In this document: positions 1 through 5,389 of the stretch, one piece after another
How the letters are laid out: each line of letters begins with the position of its first letter
Numbering within the stretch: the first letter of the stretch is position 1
From: an uncultured Clostridia bacterium
Lineage (GTDB): Bacteria > Bacillota > Clostridia > Lachnospirales > Lachnospiraceae
Assembly (NCBI GenBank): GCA_945622055.1
Contig: CALZBV010000166.1
Span: forward strand, 1 to 5,467
Direction of reading: 5' to 3'
Length of the DNA: 5,467 bases
Program-made: the position numbers and the translations under genes
Notes under the pieces: generated by a model
Told to the model about the DNA's origin: nothing
The model's input: the letters and a program-made list of their open reading frames with translations, nothing else
Databases searched by the model: none

Positions 1-551
1 CTTAACAACGTAACAATCGTAAGTGTTGCAGAAAGACCGTCCACGCCGTCTGCGCAATTCGTTACATTGATGGACACCCAGACAAGAATCGTTGCAAGCA
101 CGATATAGAGCCACTTCGGCAGCTCCACCTGCCCCTGAAAAACTGCAAAATACAGTGTACTTCCGTGAAAGCTGACATAGGTAACTGCAATCATTACAGA
201 AATAATAAAATCCAGAATACCCTTTTTATACTCACCCCACGGTGACTTGGAGCAATCATCCAGAAATCCGGTCAGCATCGCAGCCACGGTCAGTATTATG
301 TAAATCAGTATCTCTTTTTCAAACGGAACAAAGAGAAGCACACCTGCCGCAAAAACAAGAATAAAGACAAATCCCGCGCCTCTCGGCTTTCCCTGGGAAA
401 GCTTCCCGTCAACCGCAAAATCGCGTCCTCCGTCCTTTGGAAGAAATCTGCTACAGAAATGCAGTAATACGCAGGTCAGCACATACGCGGTCATAATCCC
501 GAAAAAACTGCAAATCCCCGGATCAAGATTAGGAAACAACAGATAAATCAT
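1..551 (-). CDS. MraY/WecA-family phospho-sugar transferase, N-terminal part (partial)
   Basis: Integral membrane enzyme that would transfer a phospho-sugar (in MraY, phospho-MurNAc-pentapeptide) from a UDP-sugar to polyprenyl phosphate. About 183 residues are visible and the C-terminal part lies beyond position 1; family members usually have about 320-360. Seen: hydrophobic segments near residues 12-35, 60-76, 80-95, 112-130 and 146-162; a GKPRGAG stretch at about 54-60 where MraY has its conserved Thr-Pro-rich loop; the paired catalytic aspartates in GFLDD at about 95-99 (counterpart of the DDxxK motif); and NCADGVDGL at about 165-173, counterpart of the NLTDGLDGL loop. Start choice: an upstream in-frame ATG at 563 abuts GAAAGG with no spacer, whereas the ATG at 551 has AAAGGATGG at usable distance, so 551 is preferred. 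Family assignment is firm. Whether this is the housekeeping MraY or a paralogue for another wall polymer is not decided, because the GKPRGAG and NCADG variants differ from textbook MraY. Confidence 0.85.
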   Translation of the reverse strand, partial: MIYLLFPNLDPGICSFFGIMTAYVLTCVLLHFCSRFLPKDGGRDFAVDGKLSQGKPRGAGFVFILVFAAGVLLFVPFEKEILIYIILTVAAMLTGFLDDCSKSPWGEYKKGILDFIISVMIAVTYVSFHGSTLYFAVFQGQVELPKWLYIVLATILVWVSINVTNCADGVDGLSATLTIVTLL

Positions 552-569
552 TGTATTTTCCATCCTTTC

Positions 570-598
570 AAAAAAAGAATTATCGTCCCTGACAATAA
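570..598 (-). promoter_or_regulatory. Terminator-like hairpin in the transferase leader (possible attenuator)
   Basis: On the minus strand, between the predicted transcription start (about 612) and the ribosome binding site, an 8-bp stem TTATTGTC/GACGATAA (one G-U pair, loop AGG) at 580-598 is followed by TTC and seven T residues at 570-576. This has the layout of an intrinsic terminator but the stem is A/U-rich and weak. A small GAGAG/CTCTT stem just upstream shares bases with the first arm and could compete with it. An attenuation role is inference only. Confidence 0.35.
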
Positions 599-618
599 GA
601 GAAAAACTCTCCGCGTAC

Positions 619-647
619 ATTATACTTTCTTTAACACAAGAAAGCAA
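619..647 (-). promoter_or_regulatory. Sigma-A type promoter for the transferase gene
   Basis: On the minus strand, TTGCTT (-35, 642-647) and TATAAT (-10, 619-624) are separated by exactly 17 bases. Transcription should start near 612, giving a leader of about 60 bases before the ATG at 551. The -35 box lies inside the right arm of the inverted repeat at 638-740, so whatever binds or folds there could affect this promoter. Confidence 0.75.
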
Positions 648-740
648 CCGTTTCTTTCACTTCTTTGTCGCGCCTGTATGACGCTCCTCGCACTAACTGA
701 AATTATTCAGCAGTTTTCTAAAAGATACGGTTGCTTTCTT
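638..740. repeat. 103-base inverted-repeat element with branched inner hairpins
   Basis: A perfect 14-bp inverted repeat AAGAAAGCAACCGT (638-651) / ACGGTTGCTTTCTT (727-740) continues after one mismatch with five more pairs (653-657 with 721-725). The enclosed 63 bases hold two smaller dyads: CTGAA/TTCAG at 697-710, and on the minus strand GCGTC-ATACA-GGCGC around 672-685. The RNA of either strand could fold as a long stem topped by two short hairpins. It lies in the 3' flank of the amidase gene and reaches into the next gene's -35 box. There is no U-tract outside the stem and no flanking target duplication, so it is neither a textbook terminator nor a clear transposable element. Confidence 0.65.
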
Positions 741-766
741 ATGATTTCGATAAAAACGGACAGGTT

Positions 767-2461
767 TTACGGAAGAATCAGTTCCTGGCCGGTATGTATC
801 ACGTTGATGTTTTTAATCTTGTTCAGCTTTGCCAGCGTATCGACCGTCGTATGATACTTTTTCGCAATGGAGCTCAGTGTCTCTCCCCTTTGCACCTTAT
901 GGGCCTTCGGCTTTTCATACTCAGCAACACTTTCAATGTACTCCTTTGCTGCATTTGCAATTGCCTTCGACAGCTTCCCGCGATTGGCTTCCCGAAGCAG
1001 ATATTCATAATCCTCCGGATATGTTAAAAACGCTGTTTCCAGAAGTACTGCAGGGCAGGCGGTCAAACGGGTCAGAGACAGATTTGCCTTTCGGATGCTT
1101 CGCACCGGATACCCCATTGCATTACACACCGAGCTGTTGATAACAGAGGCTGCATCCTGTAAGCCCTTATAAGAATAATAGGTTAAAAATCCCGAAGCAT
1201 TGGAGTAATCCGAGGTAATCCCAACCGCATTTCCGTGAATGGAAATGGAGAGGTCCGGCTTTAAGGTGCGAATCTTGTCTACGCGCTCATTTAAGGTATA
1301 AAACACGTCCTTATCCCGCACCAGAACGACCGTTGCCCCGAGGCTTTCCAGCTCCTTTTTCACACGCAGGGTAATGTCAAGATTCACGTCCTTTTCCTTC
1401 GGTCCATAGACGCCCATACATCCGACCGTACCGCTGTCGGTGTTTCCGTGTCCGGCATCAAGTAAAATCACTGCTCCGGACAATGACCCGGCTTTCTTTA
1501 ATAATGGCACATACTTTAACGTAAACACCATTTTTCCGTCCTTAGTTTTTACATCAAACCCGCAGATTTTAGACGCATCCTTTACCGTATAAGTATAAAT
1601 CGCACGCCCCTTGCTGTCTGTTTTTGATGTAATTGAAGTAACAAACGGGTTCTCCGGAACCGACGGCGCTTTTCCGGCCTTCGTATCATACAGCACAAAA
1701 CGAACGGTATTTTTCTCAAACTGCACGTCATACAGCGCATCAATCTTCATTTCAAAGGTAGTCTCAAACGTCCGTGTACTCTCAACAAATGCCGCCCCTG
1801 CCTTGGAAACCTTATTCTCCGGCATATTATAGTTGTAAACCTTTACCGAAGACTTATTCAGGTAAGTACCGTCCGGCAGCTTATAGTAATTCCCGTATTC
1901 ACCAACAATACGAAATGTCGTGTTCTGCGTTAACGGCCAGTAATCAATCATTACCGTTCCCGGTGCCGAATATGGCATTGTGTACGGATTTATCAGCTCG
2001 GCAATCTTGCCGGAAACCGTCTTATAGACAGGCTTAGTTCCCCCACCGGAGCCAGAGCCCCCGGAACTGCTCTTTTTGCGAATCACCGTGAGCGTATAGG
2101 TCGTTTCTCCGTTTACAAATTCGAAGTTGTTTTCTCCGATTTCAAGTGAAACATACTCGGTAAAAAAACCATGCTCCGTTGTCTTTATTTCTTTTCCGTT
2201 CATCGTCAGCGGATACCGGTAATCACAGGCTCCTAAAATACTGATTTTTCCTGCCGTGGTAGAATAATTGTTTTTGTTTGGCATAGCAATAATCAGTCCT
2301 TCCGGATTCTCATAGCCGAGCATATCTTCCTCTGCCCAGGCCACGCCTGCTTTGCACCAATTATCTGTTATACCTGCGGTTTTCCCCATTGTAAGGAACG
2401 TTGTCAAAAGTGCTGCCACTCCTATTTTACAAAGAAAACCCATGCCCCATTTTTTTCTCAT
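767..2461 (-). CDS. Secreted N-acetylmuramoyl-L-alanine amidase (Amidase_3) with C-terminal LysM
   Basis: Zinc amidase that cleaves the bond between N-acetylmuramic acid and L-alanine in peptidoglycan, acting outside the membrane. Reading 564 residues: basic N-terminus and hydrophobic signal segment with likely cleavage after AWA near residue 43; a beta-sandwich-like domain at about 48-128; a Ser/Gly linker at 131-142; an SH3-like segment at about 147-208; a further beta-rich segment to about 320; the Amidase_3 domain at about 330-512; a LysM domain at about 520-564. Predicted zinc ligands are His338 (DAGHG), Glu356 (KEKDVNLD) and His409 (SIHGN), with catalytic Glu475 (LLETAF), so the enzyme looks active. 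LysM should tether it to glycan strands. Start choice: the in-frame ATG at 2470 directly abuts GAGAGG, while the ATG at 2461 has the same site at 9 bases, so 2461 is preferred. It has its own promoter. Function class is certain; the names of the N-terminal domains are inference. Confidence 0.93.
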   Translation of the reverse strand: MRKKWGMGFLCKIGVAALLTTFLTMGKTAGITDNWCKAGVAWAEEDMLGYENPEGLIIAMPNKNNYSTTAGKISILGACDYRYPLTMNGKEIKTTEHGFFTEYVSLEIGENNFEFVNGETTYTLTVIRKKSSSGGSGSGGGTKPVYKTVSGKIAELINPYTMPYSAPGTVMIDYWPLTQNTTFRIVGEYGNYYKLPDGTYLNKSSVKVYNYNMPENKVSKAGAAFVESTRTFETTFEMKIDALYDVQFEKNTVRFVLYDTKAGKAPSVPENPFVTSITSKTDSKGRAIYTYTVKDASKICGFDVKTKDGKMVFTLKYVPLLKKAGSLSGAVILLDAGHGNTDSGTVGCMGVYGPKEKDVNLDITLRVKKELESLGATVVLVRDKDVFYTLNERVDKIRTLKPDLSISIHGNAVGITSDYSNASGFLTYYSYKGLQDAASVINSSVCNAMGYPVRSIRKANLSLTRLTACPAVLLETAFLTYPEDYEYLLREANRGKLSKAIANAAKEYIESVAEYEKPKAHKVQRGETLSSIAKKYHTTVDTLAKLNKIKNINVIHTGQELILP

Positions 2462-2483
2462 ACGTTTCATCCTCTCATAAAAA

Positions 2484-2502
2484 GCGAAGCAGGCTCCGCT
2501 TC
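2484..2502 (-). promoter_or_regulatory. Hairpin with short U-run in the amidase leader
   Basis: In the amidase 5' leader the minus strand reads GAAGC, a seven-base loop, GCTTC (2486-2502), then GC and five T residues just before the ribosome binding site GAGAGG. A shifted pairing AAGCG/CGCTT uses the same bases, so two exclusive hairpins are possible. The layout resembles a weak terminator or a fold that controls ribosome access. Function is inferred. Confidence 0.3.
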
Positions 2503-2528
2503 CAAATTAACCTTTTCTTTCCTTTTCT

Positions 2529-2557
2529 ATTCTACCATATTCCACCTTTTTGAGCAA
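2529..2557 (-). promoter_or_regulatory. Sigma-A type promoter for the amidase gene
   Basis: On the minus strand, TTGCTC (-35, 2552-2557) and TAGAAT (-10, 2529-2534) lie 17 bases apart, each one or two mismatches from consensus. The predicted start near 2522 gives a leader of about 60 bases. A strong terminator lies upstream (2671-2711), so the amidase is probably its own transcription unit. Confidence 0.7.
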
Positions 2558-2585
2558 GTAACAGAAATATTTACCAGTTTGTACT

Positions 2586-2620
2586 TTTGACCTTTGTAAA
2601 CAATGTCAAATTTTACAAGG
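2586..2620. promoter_or_regulatory. Two interleaved dyads upstream of the amidase promoter
   Basis: TTTGAC (2586-2591) pairs with GTCAAA (2605-2610), and TTGTAAA (2594-2600) pairs with TTTACAA (2612-2618); the two inverted repeats overlap in a staggered way. They lie about 30-60 bases upstream of the amidase -35 box, where an activator or repressor could bind. The region is A/T-rich, so part of the symmetry may be chance. Confidence 0.3.
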
Positions 2621-2670
2621 CTTTTTCCTGCAGGCTGTACTTCATCGTTTTCAGCATTCCAACATTACCG

Positions 2671-2711
2671 AAAAACAGGACGCCCTCGTCTTTTGCGGTG
2701 ACGTCCTGTTT
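2671..2711 (-). terminator. Intrinsic terminator of the GntR-ABC operon
   Basis: Starting nine bases after the permease stop codon, the minus strand has a 10-bp perfect stem AAACAGGACG / CGTCCTGTTT (2702-2711 with 2673-2682), extended inward by a G-U and a G-C pair, followed by a run of T residues (2671-2675). It separates the ABC operon from the amidase gene. Confidence 0.88.
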
Positions 2712-2719
2712 ACATAGGA

Positions 2720-3523
2720 TTAGTTTAAATTCAGTTTCTTCTTTAAGCAGAAGCTTGTCACAAAGTACTCCACCACGGCAAGCACCAGCATCAGAACCGT
2801 TTCTACCGCCAGCAGTGCAGTAAAACCGGACACAGAGGAAATGGAGCTCTCCAGATTTTCAAATCCGTTGCTGACACCCGCTATAAAGGAAACACCGAAG
2901 GAAACTACTGCCACAATTACCTGTACTGCCGTATTGATAATCATATATCCGAGCACACAGCCAACGACTTTGTTTCCCTGAAGCATCTGACCTACACCGA
3001 TGGAAACATAGTAGGTTAACACCTGATACGCCATTGAAACCAGAGCGCATACCAAAAATGCGATAAGTACGGAAACGACATTTCCTCCCAGCGCAGAAAG
3101 CTCTTCAATCGCCGAATGGAAGGCAGAAAACAGATTGACATCAAACTTCAGACTTACAACAAGCATTGCCGAGGCAGCTGCCAAAATAATCGTGAGAAAC
3201 TGAAATACATAGGCAACCAAAAATTTTGATAAAATAATATGCTCTACCTTTGCCGGTAACGTATGGGTAAGGTAGCCCTCATCCGATACCATGGTTTTAT
3301 AAAATCGTACTACTGCATACCCGGTAGCGCAGACACATACGCCAAAAAGAACGATAAAATAGATTCCGGTCAAAAAACCGATAGTTCCTGTAACAAAAGG
3401 ATTGCTTGTATGTATCAGTCCAAGTCCTATTACGAACAGGGTATATGCTGCCAGAACCAGGTACATCAGACCATATTTCCCGGCCGTAAACTTAAATTCA
3501 TATTTGATTAATTTTCCCAGCAT
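2720..3523 (-). CDS. ABC-2 type transporter permease
   Basis: Membrane subunit expected to pair with the ATPase encoded just upstream and form an exporter in the cytoplasmic membrane. The 267-residue protein has about six hydrophobic segments (near 18-38, 43-72, 99-125, 148-176, 185-217 and 233-260), a short basic N-terminus (KLIKYEFK) and a Lys-rich C-terminus (CLKKKLNLN). The segment RFYKTMVSDEGYLTHTLP between the second and third membrane spans resembles the coupling region of ABC-2 permeases found beside GntR/ATPase pairs in Clostridia. Start: ATG at 3523 with GGGAGG seven bases upstream. The gene begins 16 bases inside the 3' end of the ATPase gene, so its ribosome binding site lies in ATPase codons or at their end and translation is probably coupled. 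The substrate is unknown; drug, peptide or envelope-stress export are all possible for this family. Confidence 0.85.
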   Translation of the reverse strand: MLGKLIKYEFKFTAGKYGLMYLVLAAYTLFVIGLGLIHTSNPFVTGTIGFLTGIYFIVLFGVCVCATGYAVVRFYKTMVSDEGYLTHTLPAKVEHIILSKFLVAYVFQFLTIILAAASAMLVVSLKFDVNLFSAFHSAIEELSALGGNVVSVLIAFLVCALVSMAYQVLTYYVSIGVGQMLQGNKVVGCVLGYMIINTAVQVIVAVVSFGVSFIAGVSNGFENLESSISSVSGFTALLAVETVLMLVLAVVEYFVTSFCLKKKLNLN

Positions 3524-4218
3524 TTGAATTCCTCCCTAAACAAAGCATCCAGTGACTTATCGTAAACCTCTCTTAATTCATCCACGGAAGCATGACGAAG
3601 AACGCCTCCGTCCTTAATAAACACCGCTTCGTCCAAAATCTTCTCCACCTCATTGATCAGATGTGTCGAAATCAGCACTGTCGCGTTCTCCGCGTAATTG
3701 GAAATAATCGTACGAAGAATATACTCTCTGGCCGCCGGGTCCACTCCACCAATCGGCTCATCCAGACAATACAGTCTCGCAGCTCTGCTCATCACGAGAA
3801 TCAGTTGAACCTTTTCCTTCATTCCCTTAGACATTGCCCGGAAGCGAAGCTTCTCATCAAGCTTAAGAATATGAAGCATCTCATACGCTTTCTTCTTGTC
3901 AAAGTCTGCATAAAAATCCGCATAAAAATCAATCATCTGGTAAACCTTCAGACCGTTACTCAGATAGTTGTTATCCGGCAGATATGACACATACGATTTC
4001 GTGACGGGACCCGGGGTATTTCCGTCCACCAGAACCGTTCCGCCCGTCGGAACCAAAAGCCCGTTAATCAGCTTCATCAATGTTGTCTTTCCGCTTCCGT
4101 TCGGCCCAAGAAGACCAATAATCTTTCCCTTCGGAAGACACAAATCCACATCCTTTAGTGCATACTTCCCGCTGAAATTTTTCGTCAGCCCCCTGCACTC
4201 AACAATATAACTCTCCAT
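3508..4218 (-). CDS. ABC transporter ATP-binding protein
   Basis: Cytoplasmic ATPase that would power the adjacent ABC-2 permease. In the 236-residue reading: Walker A GPNGSGKT at 38-45; signature MSKGM at 129-133, a variant of LSGGQ common in this GntR-linked group; Walker B LYCLDEP at 149-155 with Asp153 and catalytic Glu154; D-loop GGVD at 157-160; H-loop STH with His186. The Q-loop position reads SYLPDNN (79-85), with Asp where most ABC ATPases have Gln. Start choice: an in-frame ATG-led extension to 4293 would add 25 low-complexity basic residues and run back into the repressor gene, but GGAGG lies four bases before the ATG at 4218 in the 31-base gap after that gene, so 4218 is used. Middle gene of the GntR-ATPase-permease operon. 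Confidence 0.93.
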   Translation of the reverse strand: MESYIVECRGLTKNFSGKYALKDVDLCLPKGKIIGLLGPNGSGKTTLMKLINGLLVPTGGTVLVDGNTPGPVTKSYVSYLPDNNYLSNGLKVYQMIDFYADFYADFDKKKAYEMLHILKLDEKLRFRAMSKGMKEKVQLILVMSRAARLYCLDEPIGGVDPAAREYILRTIISNYAENATVLISTHLINEVEKILDEAVFIKDGGVLRHASVDELREVYDKSLDALFREEFKCWEN

Positions 4219-4249
4219 GTTTCCTCCACTTCCGTAGCAGCTTTTCTGC

Positions 4250-4624
4250 TTACCTTTTCTCCATCTCTGCAATAACCTTTTGTACCAGTTCAATGCTCTC
4301 CTCTGCCGAGAGCCCGCTCTTTTTCATATCCTCCAGAAACTCCCTCGCCCTTGCAGCCAGGCTGTCCTTTCGAAGCTCCGAAAGTCTTGCTGCGTCCTCC
4401 GAAACAAATCTGCCGTTCGTTCGCTGCGTATACAAAAAACCGATTCGTTCCAGCTCTGTCAGAGCCCTCTGCATCGTATTCGGATTTACCTCCGCATCTG
4501 CCGCAAGCTCTCTCACACTTGGCAGCCGCTCTCCCGGCTGATATTCTCCGGAAAGAATCTTCTGCTTCAAAATATCAATCAGCTGCAGATATACACTTCG
4601 TTCTGCCGATAGACTCCATGCCAC
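4250..4624 (-). CDS. GntR-family transcriptional regulator, YtrA subfamily
   Basis: DNA-binding repressor, 124 residues. The N-terminal winged helix (about 8-76) shows the typical pattern: YLQLIDILKQKILSGEY at 12-28, PGERLPSVRELA at 30-41, the recognition helix VNPNTMQRALTELERIG at 46-62, and the wing GRFVSE. Only about 48 residues follow, a short helical dimerisation segment rather than the large ligand domain of FadR or HutC types; this is the YtrA pattern. Members usually sit first in an operon with an ABC transporter and repress it, as here. Start: GTG at 4624 with GGAGG eight bases upstream; the nearby ATG at 4619 is out of frame. Its promoter is overlapped by palindromes suited to autorepression. 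The inducing signal is unknown. Confidence 0.92.
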   Translation of the reverse strand: MAWSLSAERSVYLQLIDILKQKILSGEYQPGERLPSVRELAADAEVNPNTMQRALTELERIGFLYTQRTNGRFVSEDAARLSELRKDSLAARAREFLEDMKKSGLSAEESIELVQKVIAEMEKR

Positions 4625-4640
4625 ACGCTCCGCCTCCTTT

Positions 4641-4684
4641 TGTGTTATTGTGTTAAGCGCTTAATACATATATACAATAACACA
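4641..4684. promoter_or_regulatory. Probable GntR operator: two palindromes over the operon promoter
   Basis: A perfect 11-bp inverted repeat TGTGTTATTGT (4641-4651) / ACAATAACACA (4674-4684) encloses a second palindrome centred on TTAAGCGCTTAA (4653-4664), which with flanks is a 20-base palindrome (4649-4668) with a single mismatched pair. The inner one covers the predicted start site and the outer arms flank the -10 box. The upstream outer arm lies mostly in the promoter spacer and is not transcribed, so this is DNA-level symmetry and not an RNA hairpin. YtrA-type regulators are known to bind long inverted repeats at their own promoters; the match to this protein is inferred. Confidence 0.7.
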
Positions 4685-4697
4685 GTCAAAATGTCAA
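4669..4697 (-). promoter_or_regulatory. Consensus sigma-A promoter of the GntR-ABC operon
   Basis: On the minus strand, TTGACA (-35, 4692-4697) is a perfect consensus and TATATA (-10, 4669-4674) follows after 17 bases. Transcription should start near 4662, leaving a leader of about 38 bases before the GTG at 4624. Such a strong promoter fits a gene set held off by its own repressor. Confidence 0.82.
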
Positions 4698-4734
4698 GAG
4701 GTTTTGAAAACTTTTTCTTTTTCGTATCATCCCA

Positions 4735-4763
4735 TTCACATTTTATTAGTTTCATGCTATAAT
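4735..4763 (+). promoter_or_regulatory. Extended -10 promoter for the flavin reductase-like gene
   Basis: TATAAT (-10, 4758-4763) is preceded by TG at the extended -10 position (4755-4756) and by TTCACA (-35, 4735-4740) at 17 bases. The start should be near 4770, with a leader of about 60 bases. The -35 box lies about 40 bases from that of the divergent GntR promoter. Confidence 0.78.
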
Positions 4764-4809
4764 AACATCATAAAAATATAGCATTTTCTTTGGGAATATC
4801 ATGTGCTAT
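4754..4809. promoter_or_regulatory. Three ATGCTAT-type half sites at the flavin reductase promoter and leader
   Basis: ATGCTAT (4754-4760, overlapping the -10 box) and ATAGCAT (4778-4784) form a 7-bp inverted repeat centred near the predicted start site. A third copy, TGCTAT, is at 4804-4809, just before the ribosome binding site, and can pair with ATAGCA in the transcript. The set could be an operator, a leader hairpin, or chance in A/T-rich DNA. Confidence 0.35.
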
Positions 4810-4831
4810 TTTACAGAAAGAAGGGATTTTC

Positions 4832-5332
4832 ATGCATCAGTTCCAGCCTTACCCGGCCAACCTATTTGAAACGAATCCATTTACCAAAATCGGTTCTGAT
4901 TGGATGCTGATAACTGCCGGTGATAAAGAAAAAGCAAATACTATGACGGCCTCCTGGGGTGGCTTTGGTGTTCTCTGGGGCAAAAATGTGGCATATATTT
5001 TCGTCCGTGAGAGCCGTTACACCAAAGAATTTTTAGACAAAAAGGACACGTTTTCCCTCACCTTCTTTGAAGGTCATAAAATGGATTTAAAGTACCTCGG
5101 TGCAGTTTCCGGCCGGAATGAAGATAAACTTGCCAATGCGCACCTTACCTTAAACTATGCCGGTGACATCCCGTTTATCGATGAAGGGAACCTTATTTTC
5201 CTTTGCAAAAAGCTCTCCGCAACCCCGATTACCACAGAACAGTTCTGTGATCCTTCGGTTGCAGAATTCTACAAAAACGGTGATTTCCATACAATGTACG
5301 TCGGAGAAATCACGCAGATTCTGGCACGATAG
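4832..5332 (+). CDS. Flavin reductase-like FMN-binding protein
   Basis: Cytoplasmic protein of 166 residues, the normal size for the flavin reductase-like split-barrel family that binds FMN and often reduces free flavin or passes electrons to a partner. Seen: NTMTASWGG at 36-44, the usual FMN-contacting stretch; a strand region VAYIFVRESRYTKEFLDKKDTFSLTFF at 53-79, broken here only for naming; GRNEDKLA at 94-101; and a C-terminal MYVGEITQIL strand typical of the fold. Start: ATG at 4832 with AGAAGGGA five bases upstream. An in-frame TTG at 4790 would add 14 residues but has no good ribosome binding site and would span most of the leader. It has its own promoter and a terminator at 5351-5389, so it is a single-gene unit, divergent from the GntR operon. 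The physiological electron donor and acceptor cannot be read from the sequence. Confidence 0.88.
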   Translation: MHQFQPYPANLFETNPFTKIGSDWMLITAGDKEKANTMTASWGGFGVLWGKNVAYIFVRESRYTKEFLDKKDTFSLTFFEGHKMDLKYLGAVSGRNEDKLANAHLTLNYAGDIPFIDEGNLIFLCKKLSATPITTEQFCDPSVAEFYKNGDFHTMYVGEITQILAR

Positions 5333-5350
5333 CTTCTAACTCCTTTATTC

Positions 5351-5389
5351 AAAAAACGGCTGTCACATAATTGCGACAGCCACTTTTTT
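5351..5389. terminator. Bidirectional intrinsic terminator between convergent genes
   Basis: A 7-bp stem GGCTGTC (5358-5364) / GACAGCC (5375-5381) with a 10-base loop is preceded by six A residues (5351-5356) and followed by six T residues (5384-5389), so it gives a U-tract on both strands. It ends the flavin reductase-like gene on the plus strand and the gene entering from the right on the minus strand, whose stop codon overlaps the T run. Confidence 0.9.

Noticed and set aside
638..740. Miniature transposable element
   Set aside because: The inverted ends are suggestive, but no target-site duplication is visible on the flanks and no second copy is present in the window, so it is reported only as a repeat of unknown nature.
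731..1140. Plus-strand open frames opposite the amidase 3' end
   Set aside because: They lie antisense to the LysM and catalytic domain codons, have no family resemblance and no convincing ribosome binding site; the same holds for plus-strand frames at 1611-2037, 2587-2823, 3263-3511, 3592-4210 and 4280-4656.
3890..3930. Tandem DFYA repeat in the ATPase (DFYADFYADFD)
   Set aside because: Related ATPases tend to have a similar Tyr/Asp/Phe-rich stretch here, so it is more likely family sequence than a recent duplication.
4219..4293. N-terminal extension of the ABC ATPase
   Set aside because: The added residues are basic, low-complexity and overlap the repressor gene; a strong ribosome binding site stands before the ATG at 4218.
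4790..4831. TTG-initiated extension of the flavin reductase-like protein
   Set aside because: It begins about 20 bases after the predicted transcription start without a ribosome binding site, and the ATG at 4832 has a good one.
4771..4831. FMN or other riboswitch before the flavin reductase-like gene
   Set aside because: The leader is only about 60 bases and lacks the conserved multi-helix core of known riboswitches.
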